This document shows positions 16,088 through 24,180 of a stretch of DNA of 43,011 bases, in pieces. Source of the stretch: Bacillota bacterium (GTDB taxonomy: Bacteria > Bacillota > Ch66 > Ch109); contig JABLWZ010000030.1 of the NCBI GenBank assembly GCA_013178275.1, forward strand, positions 1 to 43,011, in the 5' to 3' direction. How positions within the stretch are numbered: position 1 is the stretch's first letter; the number at the start of each line of letters is the position of its first letter. The notes under the pieces are model-generated. The model was given only the letters and a program-made list of their open reading frames with translations, was not told the origin of the DNA and searched no databases. A program made the position numbers and the translations under genes.

Positions 16088-17332
16088 ATGTTTGAATTCA
16101 CCATGAGTCCCGAACAGCTGAAGCTGCGCGACGAGGCCCGCGACTACGCCAAGTCGGTCCCCCGCCAGTACATCCTGGACATGGACGCTGACAAGATCAA
16201 GTACCCCAAGGATTACCTCAAGGAGGCGGGGCGGCGCAACCTGCTGGGCTTGAGGGTTCCCAAAGAGTACGGCGGTCGCGGCCTGGGCTGGGAGGAGTGC
16301 ATCATCGCCCTGGAGGAGATCTGCGTAAACGGCTACATATTCGGCTGCACCTACGGGGTAACCGGGGACGTAGTCACCGAGGCGCTGGTCCACTTCGGGA
16401 ACGAGGAGCAGAAGCGGAAGTACCTGGTCCCCATCTGCAGCGCGGATAAGTTCGCCGCCGAGTGCCTGACCGAGCCCCGGGGCGGGTCGGACTTCTTCGG
16501 CTCCACCACCATCGCCACCCGCGACGGCGACGACTTCGTCTTAAACGGCCAGAAGCGGTTCATCGTCGGCGGGGAAGGCTGCGACCTGTTCCTGGTCTAC
16601 GCCAAGACCAACCCCGAAGGCGGCCCCACCAACTCCATGACCTGCTTCATAGTGGAGCGGGAGATGGGGGTCAAGACCGAGTACCTGTATGGTCTGATGG
16701 GCTGCCGCGGCGGGGGCACCGCGCGGGTCGTGTTCGAGAACGCCCGGGTTCCCAAGGAGAACGTGATCGGGGAAGTAAACGGCGCGTTCCCCATCTTCTA
16801 CCAGATGATGATCCCCGAGCGGTTCGGCACCGCTGCGATGACCATCGGGGCGGCCCGGCCCGCCCTGGAGATAGCCACCGACTACTCCACCAAGCGCAAG
16901 GCCTTCGGCAAGACCATCAACCAGTTCCAGGGGGTGAACTTCAAGATCGCCGAGGCGGTAACCAAGCTCGACTCCTGCCGCGCCCTCATGTACGCCACCG
17001 CCAAGGCCGTCGACGGCGGGGCCGACTCCGCGCTCTGCCGCCGCCTGGTCTCCGAGGGCAAGAAGTTCGTCACCGAGCAGTGCTGGGACGTGGTGAACCT
17101 CGCCATGCAGGTCATGGGCGGCATCGGCTACACCGACGTCTACCCCATCGAGAAGATACTGCGCGACCTGCGCCTCTCCATGATCTGGGTGGGCACCAAC
17201 GAGATAATGAGCAGCATCATCCAGCACGAGTGGTACGTCGAACGTAGGAAAGAGTTGAAGAACAACCCCAAGCGCGACAGCGAGTTCGACAGCCTGAACG
17301 CGTTCGCCGGGGAAGAAAAAATATACGAGTAG
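16088..17332 (+). CDS. Acyl-CoA dehydrogenase (isovaleryl/long-chain-type catalytic base)
   Basis: FAD-dependent acyl-CoA dehydrogenase, 414 aa. ECLTEPRGGSD (125-135) is the flavin loop. At the usual MCAD catalytic-glutamate position it has V368 (IWVGTNE), while E244 in MIPERFG aligns with the alternative base used by isovaleryl-CoA and long-chain dehydrogenases. It should therefore be active but belong to a different subgroup from the enzyme at 14292. ATG at 16088 follows AGGAGAG (16071-16077). The next gene, a CoA-transferase, starts 12 bp after the stop. Natural substrate unknown; a short or branched acyl-CoA is likely. Confidence 0.9.
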   Translation: MFEFTMSPEQLKLRDEARDYAKSVPRQYILDMDADKIKYPKDYLKEAGRRNLLGLRVPKEYGGRGLGWEECIIALEEICVNGYIFGCTYGVTGDVVTEALVHFGNEEQKRKYLVPICSADKFAAECLTEPRGGSDFFGSTTIATRDGDDFVLNGQKRFIVGGEGCDLFLVYAKTNPEGGPTNSMTCFIVEREMGVKTEYLYGLMGCRGGGTARVVFENARVPKENVIGEVNGAFPIFYQMMIPERFGTAAMTIGAARPALEIATDYSTKRKAFGKTINQFQGVNFKIAEAVTKLDSCRALMYATAKAVDGGADSALCRRLVSEGKKFVTEQCWDVVNLAMQVMGGIGYTDVYPIEKILRDLRLSMIWVGTNEIMSSIIQHEWYVERRKELKNNPKRDSEFDSLNAFAGEEKIYE

Positions 17333-17344
17333 GAGGGTCGGGTC

Positions 17345-18715
17345 ATGACCAGCAAGTGGGAAACCATGTACCAGGATAAGCTTAGAAGTGCCGAGGAGTC
17401 CGCACGCCTGATCGAAAACGGGGACCGCCTGGTGGGGCCCACCGCCAACGGCACACCCCGGATGCTGTGGCACTATATCTCCGAGAGGATAAAGAACAAC
17501 GAGCTTCCCGACTGCGAGGTCCTGTTCGGCCTGAATCTCAACGCCCCGGGGATGTGCAAGCCCGAGGCCGCATCGATGTGTCACTACGTCGACGGGTACA
17601 TCTCCCCGGTCAGCCGGCCCCTGGCCCAAAAGGGGATAATCGATCCCTGGCCGACCAGGTTCTCCGACATCCCTCGGACCCTGATCGAGGTCAGAAACAG
17701 CAACGTCGCCACCTTAACCGTCAGCCCGATGGACAAACACGGGTACTTCAGCGTGGGGTGCCACGCCTCGCACGTCTACTCCGCGACCCGCCGGGCCCTG
17801 CGGGCGGGAAAGCCCATGAGGATATTCGTCGAGGTCAACCCCAACTACCCCTTCACCTACGGCAGCAACCACCTGCACATCAGCGAGATAACCTCCATCA
17901 ACGAGGCCGACTGGCCACTGATCTCCCCGCCCCCGGAGGAGCCCAACGAGAAGGACGTCGCGATAGCCAGCTACATCGCGGAGAACATCCCCGACGGGGC
18001 CTGTCTCCAACTGGGGATCGGGGGCATCCCCAACGCGGTGGGCAAACAGCTCACGGCCAAGAAGGACCTGGGGTGTCACACCGAGATGATCGTGGACGCC
18101 TACCTGAAGCTGTACGAGAGCGGCGCGCTGACCAACCGCAAAAAGAACTTCATGCCCGACCGCATGATCGGCACCATCGTCTTCGGCAGCAAGGAACTCT
18201 ACCAGTTCGTGGACCACAACCCGGCGGTCGAGATTCACGGGATAGACTTCGCCGTCAACCCCAGCATAGCGTCCCAGAACGACAACCTGATGACCATCAA
18301 CGCCATCATGGAGTGCGATCTGTCGGGACAGTGCATCTCCGAGTCCATGGGGATAGCCCCTTACTCGGGGATGGGCGGGCAGCAGGACTTCGTGCAGGCG
18401 GCCTGGCAGTCTAAGGGCGGCAGGGCCTTCCTCGCGATGTACTCCAGCTACACCGACAAAAACGGCCAGGAGCACTCCAAGATATCCCCGGTGGTCAGCG
18501 GCTGGGTGGCGATAAACCGGTGGGACGTGCACTACCTGGTCACCGAGTACGGGTGCGTCGACCTCAAGGGGGCGACCATGCGCGAGCGGGTCCAGAAGGT
18601 GGTCAGCATCGCCCACCCCGACTTCCGCGACTGGCTGGTGTCCGAGGCCAAGCGGCTCAGCATCATCGACTCCAAATCCGACATCGACATCAAGAGCATG
18701 CGGAAGGAGATATAG
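17345..18715 (+). CDS. Acetyl-CoA hydrolase/transferase family CoA-transferase
   Basis: Family I-like CoA-transferase of the butyrate/4-hydroxybutyrate:acetyl-CoA type, which moves CoA between acetyl-CoA and a carboxylic acid. The catalytic glutamate is E247 in GCHTEMIVDA; the CoA-binding GIGGIPNAV is at 224-232 and the MGGQQDFVQAA segment is conserved in the family. Length of 456 aa is normal. The ribosome binding site AGGAGGG overlaps the upstream stop codon. Together with the dehydrogenase it could activate and oxidize a carboxylic acid without spending ATP. The exact acid is not determinable. Confidence 0.9.
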   Translation: MTSKWETMYQDKLRSAEESARLIENGDRLVGPTANGTPRMLWHYISERIKNNELPDCEVLFGLNLNAPGMCKPEAASMCHYVDGYISPVSRPLAQKGIIDPWPTRFSDIPRTLIEVRNSNVATLTVSPMDKHGYFSVGCHASHVYSATRRALRAGKPMRIFVEVNPNYPFTYGSNHLHISEITSINEADWPLISPPPEEPNEKDVAIASYIAENIPDGACLQLGIGGIPNAVGKQLTAKKDLGCHTEMIVDAYLKLYESGALTNRKKNFMPDRMIGTIVFGSKELYQFVDHNPAVEIHGIDFAVNPSIASQNDNLMTINAIMECDLSGQCISESMGIAPYSGMGGQQDFVQAAWQSKGGRAFLAMYSSYTDKNGQEHSKISPVVSGWVAINRWDVHYLVTEYGCVDLKGATMRERVQKVVSIAHPDFRDWLVSEAKRLSIIDSKSDIDIKSMRKEI

Positions 18716-18757
18716 TTAATCCAATTAACTTTGGTAAAACCAACCTCCACTACAAAA

Positions 18758-18796
18758 CAGCCCCCTTCATTCAAGGCGGGCTGGCTTTTCCTTTTT
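18758..18796 (+). terminator. Terminator after the CoA-transferase
   Basis: CAGCCCCCTT-cattc-AAGGCGGGCTG hairpin with one bulge, followed by GCTTTTCCTTTTT. Confidence 0.75.
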
Positions 18797-18945
18797 AAGT
18801 GGGGCCTTTTTTCTATTATTAAATGAACTTATATTGATTTTATTATCATTTTTTTCATGGTTTATGAATGGTCCTCCAGCATCGCACCCCAGTCTTTTAC
18901 TTAACGCAAATAGCTCTTTCCATTATTTATAATTTGTATAATTAA

Positions 18946-18969
18946 GCTGAAATAATTATATATTTCAGC
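18946..18969. promoter_or_regulatory. Palindrome upstream of the chemoreceptor gene
   Basis: Perfect 9-bp arms GCTGAAATA (18946-18954) and TATTTCAGC (18961-18969) around ATTATA. No T-run follows on the + strand, so a protein-binding site is more likely than a terminator. The surrounding 18797-19073 is very AT-rich; I see no convincing sigma-A or sigma-D promoter. Confidence 0.4.
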
Positions 18970-19073
18970 GGGTTGTTTTTAACATTTTTTTCATCGTTTT
19001 TTAAAAGATATAAAATATTATCTTGATAGACTTGAATTATATTAGCTTAAAAGACGAAGGGGATGAACTACAT

Positions 19074-21104
19074 ATGGGCTTTTTAAAGCGGTTAGGCAAT
19101 AATTTTTCGAGCATCCAGACTAAAATCGCTTTGGTTACATTGCTTCTCGTGGTTTTATCAATAACAGCGATAAAAGTATATGATTACACTGTCAGAACAC
19201 GCGAGATTGAAAGGACAGTGAAGGAAGACCGATTAAACGTGGCTGTATTGACAGCCTCCAGATTGGAGACAGAGATATTCAAAGCCGTATCCACCCTGGA
19301 GACGGCAGCCAATAATACCGCTTTTGCATCCGAAGATAAGGAAGTAGTATTAAAAGCAATGCAGGCGATCAAAGAGCAGGATAAAATCTTTTCAACTATT
19401 ATATATATCTATCCGGACTTGAGCCGGTTGAATGAAAAAGGTGAGTTAAGTTCTGTCGCAAACAGAGAATACGCGCAGGAAGTTAAGAAAACCAAGAAAA
19501 CGTTTATTTCCCGAGAGATCCTCATATCCCAGACAACCAATAAACCATCTATAATGGTGGCCACTCCGGTCAAGGTTCCCGGCGCGCCGGAGAGGTATCT
19601 GGGCATTACGATCAATGTCGATAATCTTCAGCACATTGTTGACGAAACCAAAAAGAGCGACGGCAATTATGCCTTTGCCTTTGACGGCAAGGACGGCCTG
19701 GTTTTTGCTCACCCGGTCAAGGAATACATAGGATCGCTCAAATTCATCAACCCGGATGAAAAGAGCAAACAACTTGTCTCGCCTGAACTGCAGCAGATGG
19801 CTGCGGAAACCTCTTCCGGCCGCTCCGGCACCCAAATCTACAGTTTCAACGGCGCAAAAACCATAGCCGCCTACACCAGCGTTCCCGGAACCAAAATCGG
19901 CGTAGCATCCCGGATTAACTATGAAGAGGCCATGGAACCTATCCGCCAGGAACGGAATTCAGCTGTTATAATAACCCTGCTCGCCTCGCTCATAAGCGCC
20001 ATAATAGCCATGGCCCTGGCAAAGATCATGGCTGATCCAATAAAAAGCATTACCGACCAGGCGAATATTATTGCCTCCGGCGATTTCACCAGCGCAAACA
20101 GCATTGCTGTAGACAGAAGCGACGAGGTTGGCCAGCTACAGAAAGCTTTCAAGGGGATGGGAGGCATGCTCAAATCCACCATGGAGCAGATCAGACAGGC
20201 CTCGGCGCATATCGCTTCCTCCAGCGAAGTGCTGGAGGCTAGCGCGGAGCAATCGGCGCAGGGAGCCGCCCAAGTGGCCGCGACCGTTACAGAGGTCGCG
20301 TCAGGGGCGATCAATCAGGTAAATGCCATCGATAGTACTGTAACCACCGTTAAGGAAATGGGGAATGAAATCAGACAAATAGCCAACAATGCTTCTGAAG
20401 TGGCGCTGCTCTCAAAAAAATCATCTGATGCGGCAGTTGAAGGCGGGCAGGCGATCAGCCACGCGATCGATTCGATCAGTAGTATCAAAGACATCGTTCA
20501 GGATACTGCCGGGGTTATTCGGGAGTTGGGCGTTTCATCCGATAGAATCAGCGAAATAGCCGATACTATCACCGGCATCGCATCCCAGACCAACCTCCTC
20601 GCGCTGAACGCCGCGATCGAAGCTTCACGTGCCGGGGAACAAGGACGCGGTTTTTCTGTCGTCGCGGATGAGGTTAGGAAGCTTGCCGAACAGTCGAGAG
20701 AATCGGCCGGCAATATCGCCAAGATCATCGGAGAGGTTCAATCGCAAACCAGATACGCTATCGAGAAAACAGACAAAAGCGCCCAGGAAGTCTCTACCGG
20801 ACACGATGTGGTCTTAGCGGCCGGTGAATCGTTCAAAATCATCCAGCGTCACATCGACGATGTCAGTCAGGCGGTTAATGGAATCACAACGACCGCCCAG
20901 CAGCTCTCAGTTTTCAGCGGCAATGTGATCGCATCTGTAGAAAAAATACGAGAAATCTCCCAGGATACCGCAGCCAAGAGCCAGGCTATCTCGGTTGCTA
21001 CCGAAGAACAATCGGCCAGTATGCAGGAAGTCGCTTCCTCCGCCGAATCCTTAGCGCGGTTATCCAACCAGCTGGAGGAAACCCTTAAAATGTATAAGTT
21101 TTAA
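19074..21104 (+). CDS. Methyl-accepting chemotaxis protein
   Basis: Transmembrane chemoreceptor of 676 aa. First membrane helix at about 18-34, then an extracytoplasmic sensor of the Cache type (about 40-290), a second membrane helix ([18 protein letters not shown]), a HAMP linker, and the cytoplasmic signalling domain with its invariant tip ([20 protein letters not shown]). Start is ATG 19074 behind AAGGGG; in-frame TTG 19023 lacks a good site. No CheA or CheW genes adjoin. Codon use is visibly AT-richer than the acyl-CoA genes before it, so it may have a different history. Ligand unknown. Confidence 0.93.
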   Translation: MGFLKRLGNNFSSIQTKIALVTLLLVVLSITAIKVYDYTVRTREIERTVKEDRLNVAVLTASRLETEIFKAVSTLETAANNTAFASEDKEVVLKAMQAIKEQDKIFSTIIYIYPDLSRLNEKGELSSVANREYAQEVKKTKKTFISREILISQTTNKPSIMVATPVKVPGAPERYLGITINVDNLQHIVDETKKSDGNYAFAFDGKDGLVFAHPVKEYIGSLKFINPDEKSKQLVSPELQQMAAETSSGRSGTQIYSFNGAKTIAAYTSVPGTKIGVASRINYEEAMEPIRQERNSAVIITLLASLISAIIAMALAKIMADPIKSITDQANIIASGDFTSANSIAVDRSDEVGQLQKAFKGMGGMLKSTMEQIRQASAHIASSSEVLEASAEQSAQGAAQVAATVTEVASGAINQVNAIDSTVTTVKEMGNEIRQIANNASEVALLSKKSSDAAVEGGQAISHAIDSISSIKDIVQDTAGVIRELGVSSDRISEIADTITGIASQTNLLALNAAIEASRAGEQGRGFSVVADEVRKLAEQSRESAGNIAKIIGEVQSQTRYAIEKTDKSAQEVSTGHDVVLAAGESFKIIQRHIDDVSQAVNGITTTAQQLSVFSGNVIASVEKIREISQDTAAKSQAISVATEEQSASMQEVASSAESLARLSNQLEETLKMYKF

Positions 21105-21148
21105 CCGGTTTTTGGATACGGCCCCCCAGGTAAAGCAAGACCTGAATA

Positions 21149-21189
21149 TAAAAAAGTAAGCTCTGCATAGAATAGAGCTTACTTTTTTT
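21149..21189 (+). terminator. Bidirectional-type terminator after the chemoreceptor
   Basis: AAAAAAGTAAGCTCT-gcatagaat-AGAGCTTACTTTTTTT, a near-perfect long stem flanked by A and T runs. Confidence 0.88.
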
Positions 21190-21340
21190 GTACCCGGAAG
21201 ACTTGGGGGCGCATTTTTCTGTCTATAAGGTTTTTTACTAGTAGTTGGATCATACTTCGTAATAATTGACAGGCCCCACCGCACCCCGCGTTTCAAACAG
21301 CCTTTACCCTCAAATAAAACCACGTGATAATAAAAAGACG

Positions 21341-21599
21341 GCATTCAATCATAGTCAGGGCCAGGCCTCGCCCTGCGGTTCTCTGTCGCCTTGATAACTC
21401 GCCTTTGCTTCCATCTACTCAGACCAACTGCAAAAAGGGGTTGGTAAAAGCGAAACGCGCGTCCATGCCCTTCGCTTTCTCGCGACATCCTGTCGCTCGC
21501 CCCTCTTTGCCGGTCGTTCTTCGCAGGGAAGCAAGACGCCTCGTAGTACAACGGCTCATATCTCCGCAGGGCTCACCCCATTTTGGGCTGATTGAATGC
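21341..21599. repeat. 259-bp non-coding element bounded by 11-bp inverted repeats
   Basis: GCATTCAATCA at 21341-21351 and its perfect complement TGATTGAATGC at 21589-21599 enclose a segment with no convincing gene. Inside are short hairpins such as GCGACATCCTGTCGC and CAGGGC/GCCCTG. No clear target duplication is seen outside the repeats. Size and form suit a MITE-like or structured repeat; only copies elsewhere in the genome would show this. Confidence 0.4.
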
Positions 21600-21719
21600 T
21601 AGGTACTGGAGAAGCATGTTTCGTTTTATAAACTCAGCGGCTGTCCGATAGCGCGGGACACGCCGCTGGAATCTATCATCCCGAAGCGACCGCCCCCGGC
21701 GGCTGAAGCGGAGCGTAAG

Positions 21720-21824
21720 GACTTTATACGGGGTGGTCCCCCCTGGTACCCTGGTTGTAGGGGCAGGGGTTTCCCCGGCTCTTTTTTGGGGGTCCAGGGG
21801 GGACAGGGGTCCCCGTGTAAAGTC
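21720..21824. repeat. GC-rich palindromic element, about 105 bp
   Basis: Outer arms GACTTTATACGGGG (21720-21733) and CCCCGTGTAAAGTC (21811-21824), one mismatch; inner arms GTCCCCCCTGG (21736-21746) and CCAGGGGGGAC (21794-21804), perfect; the middle carries GGGGCAGGGGTTTCCCC. Another hairpin, CAGCGG/CCGCTG, lies just upstream at 21635-21668. It looks like an intergenic repeat able to fold as a long hairpin in DNA or RNA. Confidence 0.5.
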
Positions 21825-21853
21825 TCGCGGAATGCGGGTTTGAATGATGTAGC

Positions 21854-22750
21854 TTACCTGCTCGACAAATAAGCCCCCACGATTATCAGCACCCCGCCCG
21901 CGACCACGAACGCGCCGACCCGCTCGCCCAGCACCAGGGCCGCGATGATCCCGGTCAGCAGGGGGCGGAAGTAGAGGTAGCTGCCCACGGTCACAGCCGG
22001 GAGCCGCTCCAGGGCGCGGTACCAGGCCAGGTAGCCGTAGACCGACGCCGCCCCTCCCAGGTAGAGCAGATTCAGCCAGATGAACCAGTTCGGGCACTGG
22101 ATGGTGGTGTGCAGCAGCTCCGGGATGGAGAAGGGGACCAGGAACAGGGTGCCGATCACCGTGGTCCAGGTTATCAGGGTGCCGGTGCGGTAGCGCCCCA
22201 GCAGCTTCTTGCCGTAAACGCTGTAAAAGGCCCAGGACACCGCGGTCAGGAGGATCAGGACGTCGCCCCAGAACCTCGGCCCAGCCTGCCCCCACGAGAA
22301 GTTCCCGTCGGTTATCACCAGCAGCGAGCCGACGAACGCGGTGGCGAGCCCCAGGACGGTCACCGGCCGGATCGGCTCCTTCAGCAGCAGCCAGGATATC
22401 AGCCCGATGAAGACCGGCGACAGGCTGATCAGGATGGAGGCGTCAGTGGCGTTGGTGTAGTTTATCCCGTAGTGCTGCAGCAGGTAGTAGAGCGTCACCC
22501 CGGTCAGGGACAGCAGTACCATCTGCGGGTAGTCCGACCGCTCTATCTTCTCCATCCCGCGAAAGTTCAGCGCCAGCAGGATGAGCGACGCGATGACGTA
22601 CCGGTACAGCGCCGAAAGCACGGGAGGGATCTGTTCCAGCACGATCTTAGTGGCGACGAAGGTCCCCGCCCAGATGGCCACCACGAACAGCAGCTCCAGG
22701 TGGGTGAGTATGATGCTCCTCACCTTTGGGTTGCCGCCGGGTTTATTCAT
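21854..22750 (-). CDS. EamA/DMT-family membrane transporter
   Basis: 298-aa integral membrane protein with about ten hydrophobic helices in two repeated EamA halves. Typical signatures are FVVAIWAGTFVATKI near the N-terminus and SWLLLKEPIRP and ALVLGERVG at the ends of the repeats. Such proteins usually export metabolites or amino acids. ATG at 22750 overlaps the end of the TIGR04076 gene by 8 bp, so the TrmB-TIGR04076-EamA genes form one leftward operon. Substrate unknown. Confidence 0.9.
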   Translation of the reverse strand: MNKPGGNPKVRSIILTHLELLFVVAIWAGTFVATKIVLEQIPPVLSALYRYVIASLILLALNFRGMEKIERSDYPQMVLLSLTGVTLYYLLQHYGINYTNATDASILISLSPVFIGLISWLLLKEPIRPVTVLGLATAFVGSLLVITDGNFSWGQAGPRFWGDVLILLTAVSWAFYSVYGKKLLGRYRTGTLITWTTVIGTLFLVPFSIPELLHTTIQCPNWFIWLNLLYLGGAASVYGYLAWYRALERLPAVTVGSYLYFRPLLTGIIAALVLGERVGAFVVAGGVLIIVGAYLSSR

Positions 22751-23033
22751 CCTGCTCGATCGCCGCGATCTCGAACAGCACGGTCCCGCCTTCGCTGAAG
22801 GGCGGTCCGGGATCGATGCACTGGACCATCCTCTGCGTCAGCCCCAGGTCCTTCAGGTCCTTGCCCAGCCGGGCCGCGAAGACCACGGGATAGATGTTGG
22901 CAAAGGCGAACCCGCAGACCCGGTCGCTCTCTCCAAGGGAGATGGTCGCTCCCCGCAGCACCACCTTGTCCCCGACCCTGATCCCGGCGGCGCAGTTCCC
23001 CTTCACCTCTCTGGCGGTGATAACCAGATCCAT
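22743..23033 (-). CDS. TIGR04076-family small protein
   Basis: 96 aa, function unknown. The pattern EVKGNCAAGIRVGDK (9-23), then FAFANIYPVVFAARLG (42-57) and a terminal LFEI, matches the TIGR04076 family of small proteins common in anaerobes. C14, C40 and C72 could bind a metal or cluster but there is no standard motif. Strong ribosome binding site GGAGGAGG. It lies between a TrmB regulator and an exporter. Confidence 0.8.
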   Translation of the reverse strand: MDLVITAREVKGNCAAGIRVGDKVVLRGATISLGESDRVCGFAFANIYPVVFAARLGKDLKDLGLTQRMVQCIDPGPPFSEGGTVLFEIAAIEQDE

Positions 23034-23046
23034 GATATCCTCCTCC

Positions 23047-23844
23047 TCAACGGTTATTGATCAAGAACGACAGCATCTCGTTCTCCCTGCACATCCGGTT
23101 GAACTCCGATTCGCCTACCGCGTCCACCAGCACCCGTCCCCAGATGTCGTGCTTGATGTACTCTTTGGCGACCAGCACGATGCCGGGGGTGGTGGTCCAG
23201 ACCCCGACGGTCTCGTCCCGCGTCCCGAACTCGCTGATCACCACCTCTTTCGAGTCCCCCACCGCCACGGTCAGCCTGGCGCCAAGCCGCTTTTCCGAGG
23301 AGGACCCGCAGGGCTCCAGGTTGACGGTGTTCCCGCACCTGAACCCGCTGTCGCCGAACACCCCGCAGATCACCTTCACGCCGCGTTCCTCCGCCTTCAG
23401 CACCGGCCCCTGGAGCAGCCCCGCTTCCTCCGGCCAGATAGAGAGCAGGAGAAATCCCTCCGCGCGGTTTATCAGTTCGGCCATCTTGTCCAGTACCACC
23501 TGGTACCCCGACAGGTTCCAGGTCAGGTCGAGGTCGGGGAACGGCTTCACCCCCTGCAGCCTCACGTCCAGGTCCTCGATGGTGGCCACATACTCCTGCT
23601 TCAGCCGGGCCAGCACCATCCCGGGGGGGACCGGGTAGTACATCACCGGCTCCGTGCTGCTGCTGACCACCACCCCCTTGTTCCTCAGGCGGTTGAGGGT
23701 CTCGTAGATCTTGGCCGGCGGGACCCGGGCCACCCGGCTCACCTCGTAGCCGTTGGCGGGGTGTTTTTTAATCAGGGCGCAGTAGGCCTTCGCCTCGTAA
23801 GAAGTGAAGCCCAGCCCCTGCAGTTTTAATACGATGTCGTCCAT
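23047..23844 (-). CDS. TrmB-family transcriptional regulator
   Basis: 265 aa. The N-terminal winged helix (about 1-75; LQGLGFTSYEAKAYCALI, then VSRVARVPPAKIYETLNRL) is diagnostic for TrmB. The C-terminal half resembles the TrmB effector-binding/PLD-like domain (FLLLSIWPEE). TrmB proteins often sense sugars, but the partner genes here do not point to one. ATG at 23844 behind GGGAGG. The promoter is covered by two palindromes, which suggests autoregulation. Confidence 0.9.
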   Translation of the reverse strand: MDDIVLKLQGLGFTSYEAKAYCALIKKHPANGYEVSRVARVPPAKIYETLNRLRNKGVVVSSSTEPVMYYPVPPGMVLARLKQEYVATIEDLDVRLQGVKPFPDLDLTWNLSGYQVVLDKMAELINRAEGFLLLSIWPEEAGLLQGPVLKAEERGVKVICGVFGDSGFRCGNTVNLEPCGSSSEKRLGARLTVAVGDSKEVVISEFGTRDETVGVWTTTPGIVLVAKEYIKHDIWGRVLVDAVGESEFNRMCRENEMLSFLINNR

Positions 23845-23875
23845 AAAAAAATTGCCTCCCGCGGGTCCTGACTAT

Positions 23876-23911
23876 ATACTACTCGAATAGTAAATACCCG
23901 GCAATATTTAC
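23876..23911 (-). promoter_or_regulatory. Promoter of the TrmB operon with two overlapping operators
   Basis: Minus strand: TTGCCG (complement of 23899-23904), 17-bp spacer, TAGTAT (complement of 23876-23881). A near-palindrome TACTACTCGAATAGTA (23877-23892) covers the -10, and GTAAATA-N8-TATTTAC (23890-23911) covers the -35. These are candidate TrmB sites. Confidence 0.55.
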
Positions 23912-23965
23912 CAGACCGAGGTAGAGTAATTATTTTAGCCTCGCCAGTAATTTACATTAATGGGG

Positions 23966-24029
23966 TTGACAGCCATTTCATTTGAAGTTTATATTATTGG
24001 TAAGGTAACTTACTAGTAATATAACTTAC
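23966..24029 (+). promoter_or_regulatory. Upstream promoter P1 of the MarR-GNAT gene with direct repeats
   Basis: TTGACA (23966-23971), 18-bp spacer, TATATT (23990-23995). Just downstream, TAACTTAC occurs at 24006-24013 and again at 24022-24029, a possible regulator site at the transcription start. The leader would be about 180 nt. Confidence 0.5.
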
Positions 24030-24136
24030 AAAAACTTAGGCATGTCTATTTAGGGGGGTGAAAAAGAAAAAAACAATAAAGACCATATTTGATTAATGTG
24101 CGGGGAGTGGAGGCTTTTTTTAAAAAACCAAAATAC

Positions 24137-24166
24137 TTGACTAAATCAAATAATTAGTTGCATAAT
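24137..24166 (+). promoter_or_regulatory. Proximal promoter P2 of the MarR-GNAT gene with MarR-like operator
   Basis: TTGACT (24137-24142), 18-bp spacer, CATAAT (24161-24166). An inverted repeat ACTAA-N9-TTAGT fills the spacer, as expected for an autorepressed MarR promoter. Confidence 0.6.
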
Positions 24167-24180
24167 ATCAAGCAAAGGGG

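Noticed and set aside
16541..17629. 362-codon minus-strand frame under the second acyl-CoA dehydrogenase
   Set aside because: Antisense shadow with repetitive Gly/Val/His composition; bridges two genes on the other strand.
18946..18969. Palindrome as a terminator for the CoA-transferase operon
   Set aside because: A proper terminator already exists at 18758-18796 and this palindrome has no following T-run.
21324..21602. 92-codon frame inside the 259-bp repeat element
   Set aside because: No ribosome binding site; composition is that of structured non-coding DNA and it ends at the repeat boundary.
21573..22295. 240-codon minus frame overlapping EamA and the palindromic element
   Set aside because: Pro/Arg/Gly-rich, no start signal, runs through the inverted repeats; EamA is the real gene.
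24058..24096. Short Lys-rich frame (GTG 24058) in the MarR-GNAT leader
   Set aside because: Its G-run directly abuts the start, leaving no ribosome-site spacing, and the frame is only 12 codons; more likely chance in A-rich leader DNA.
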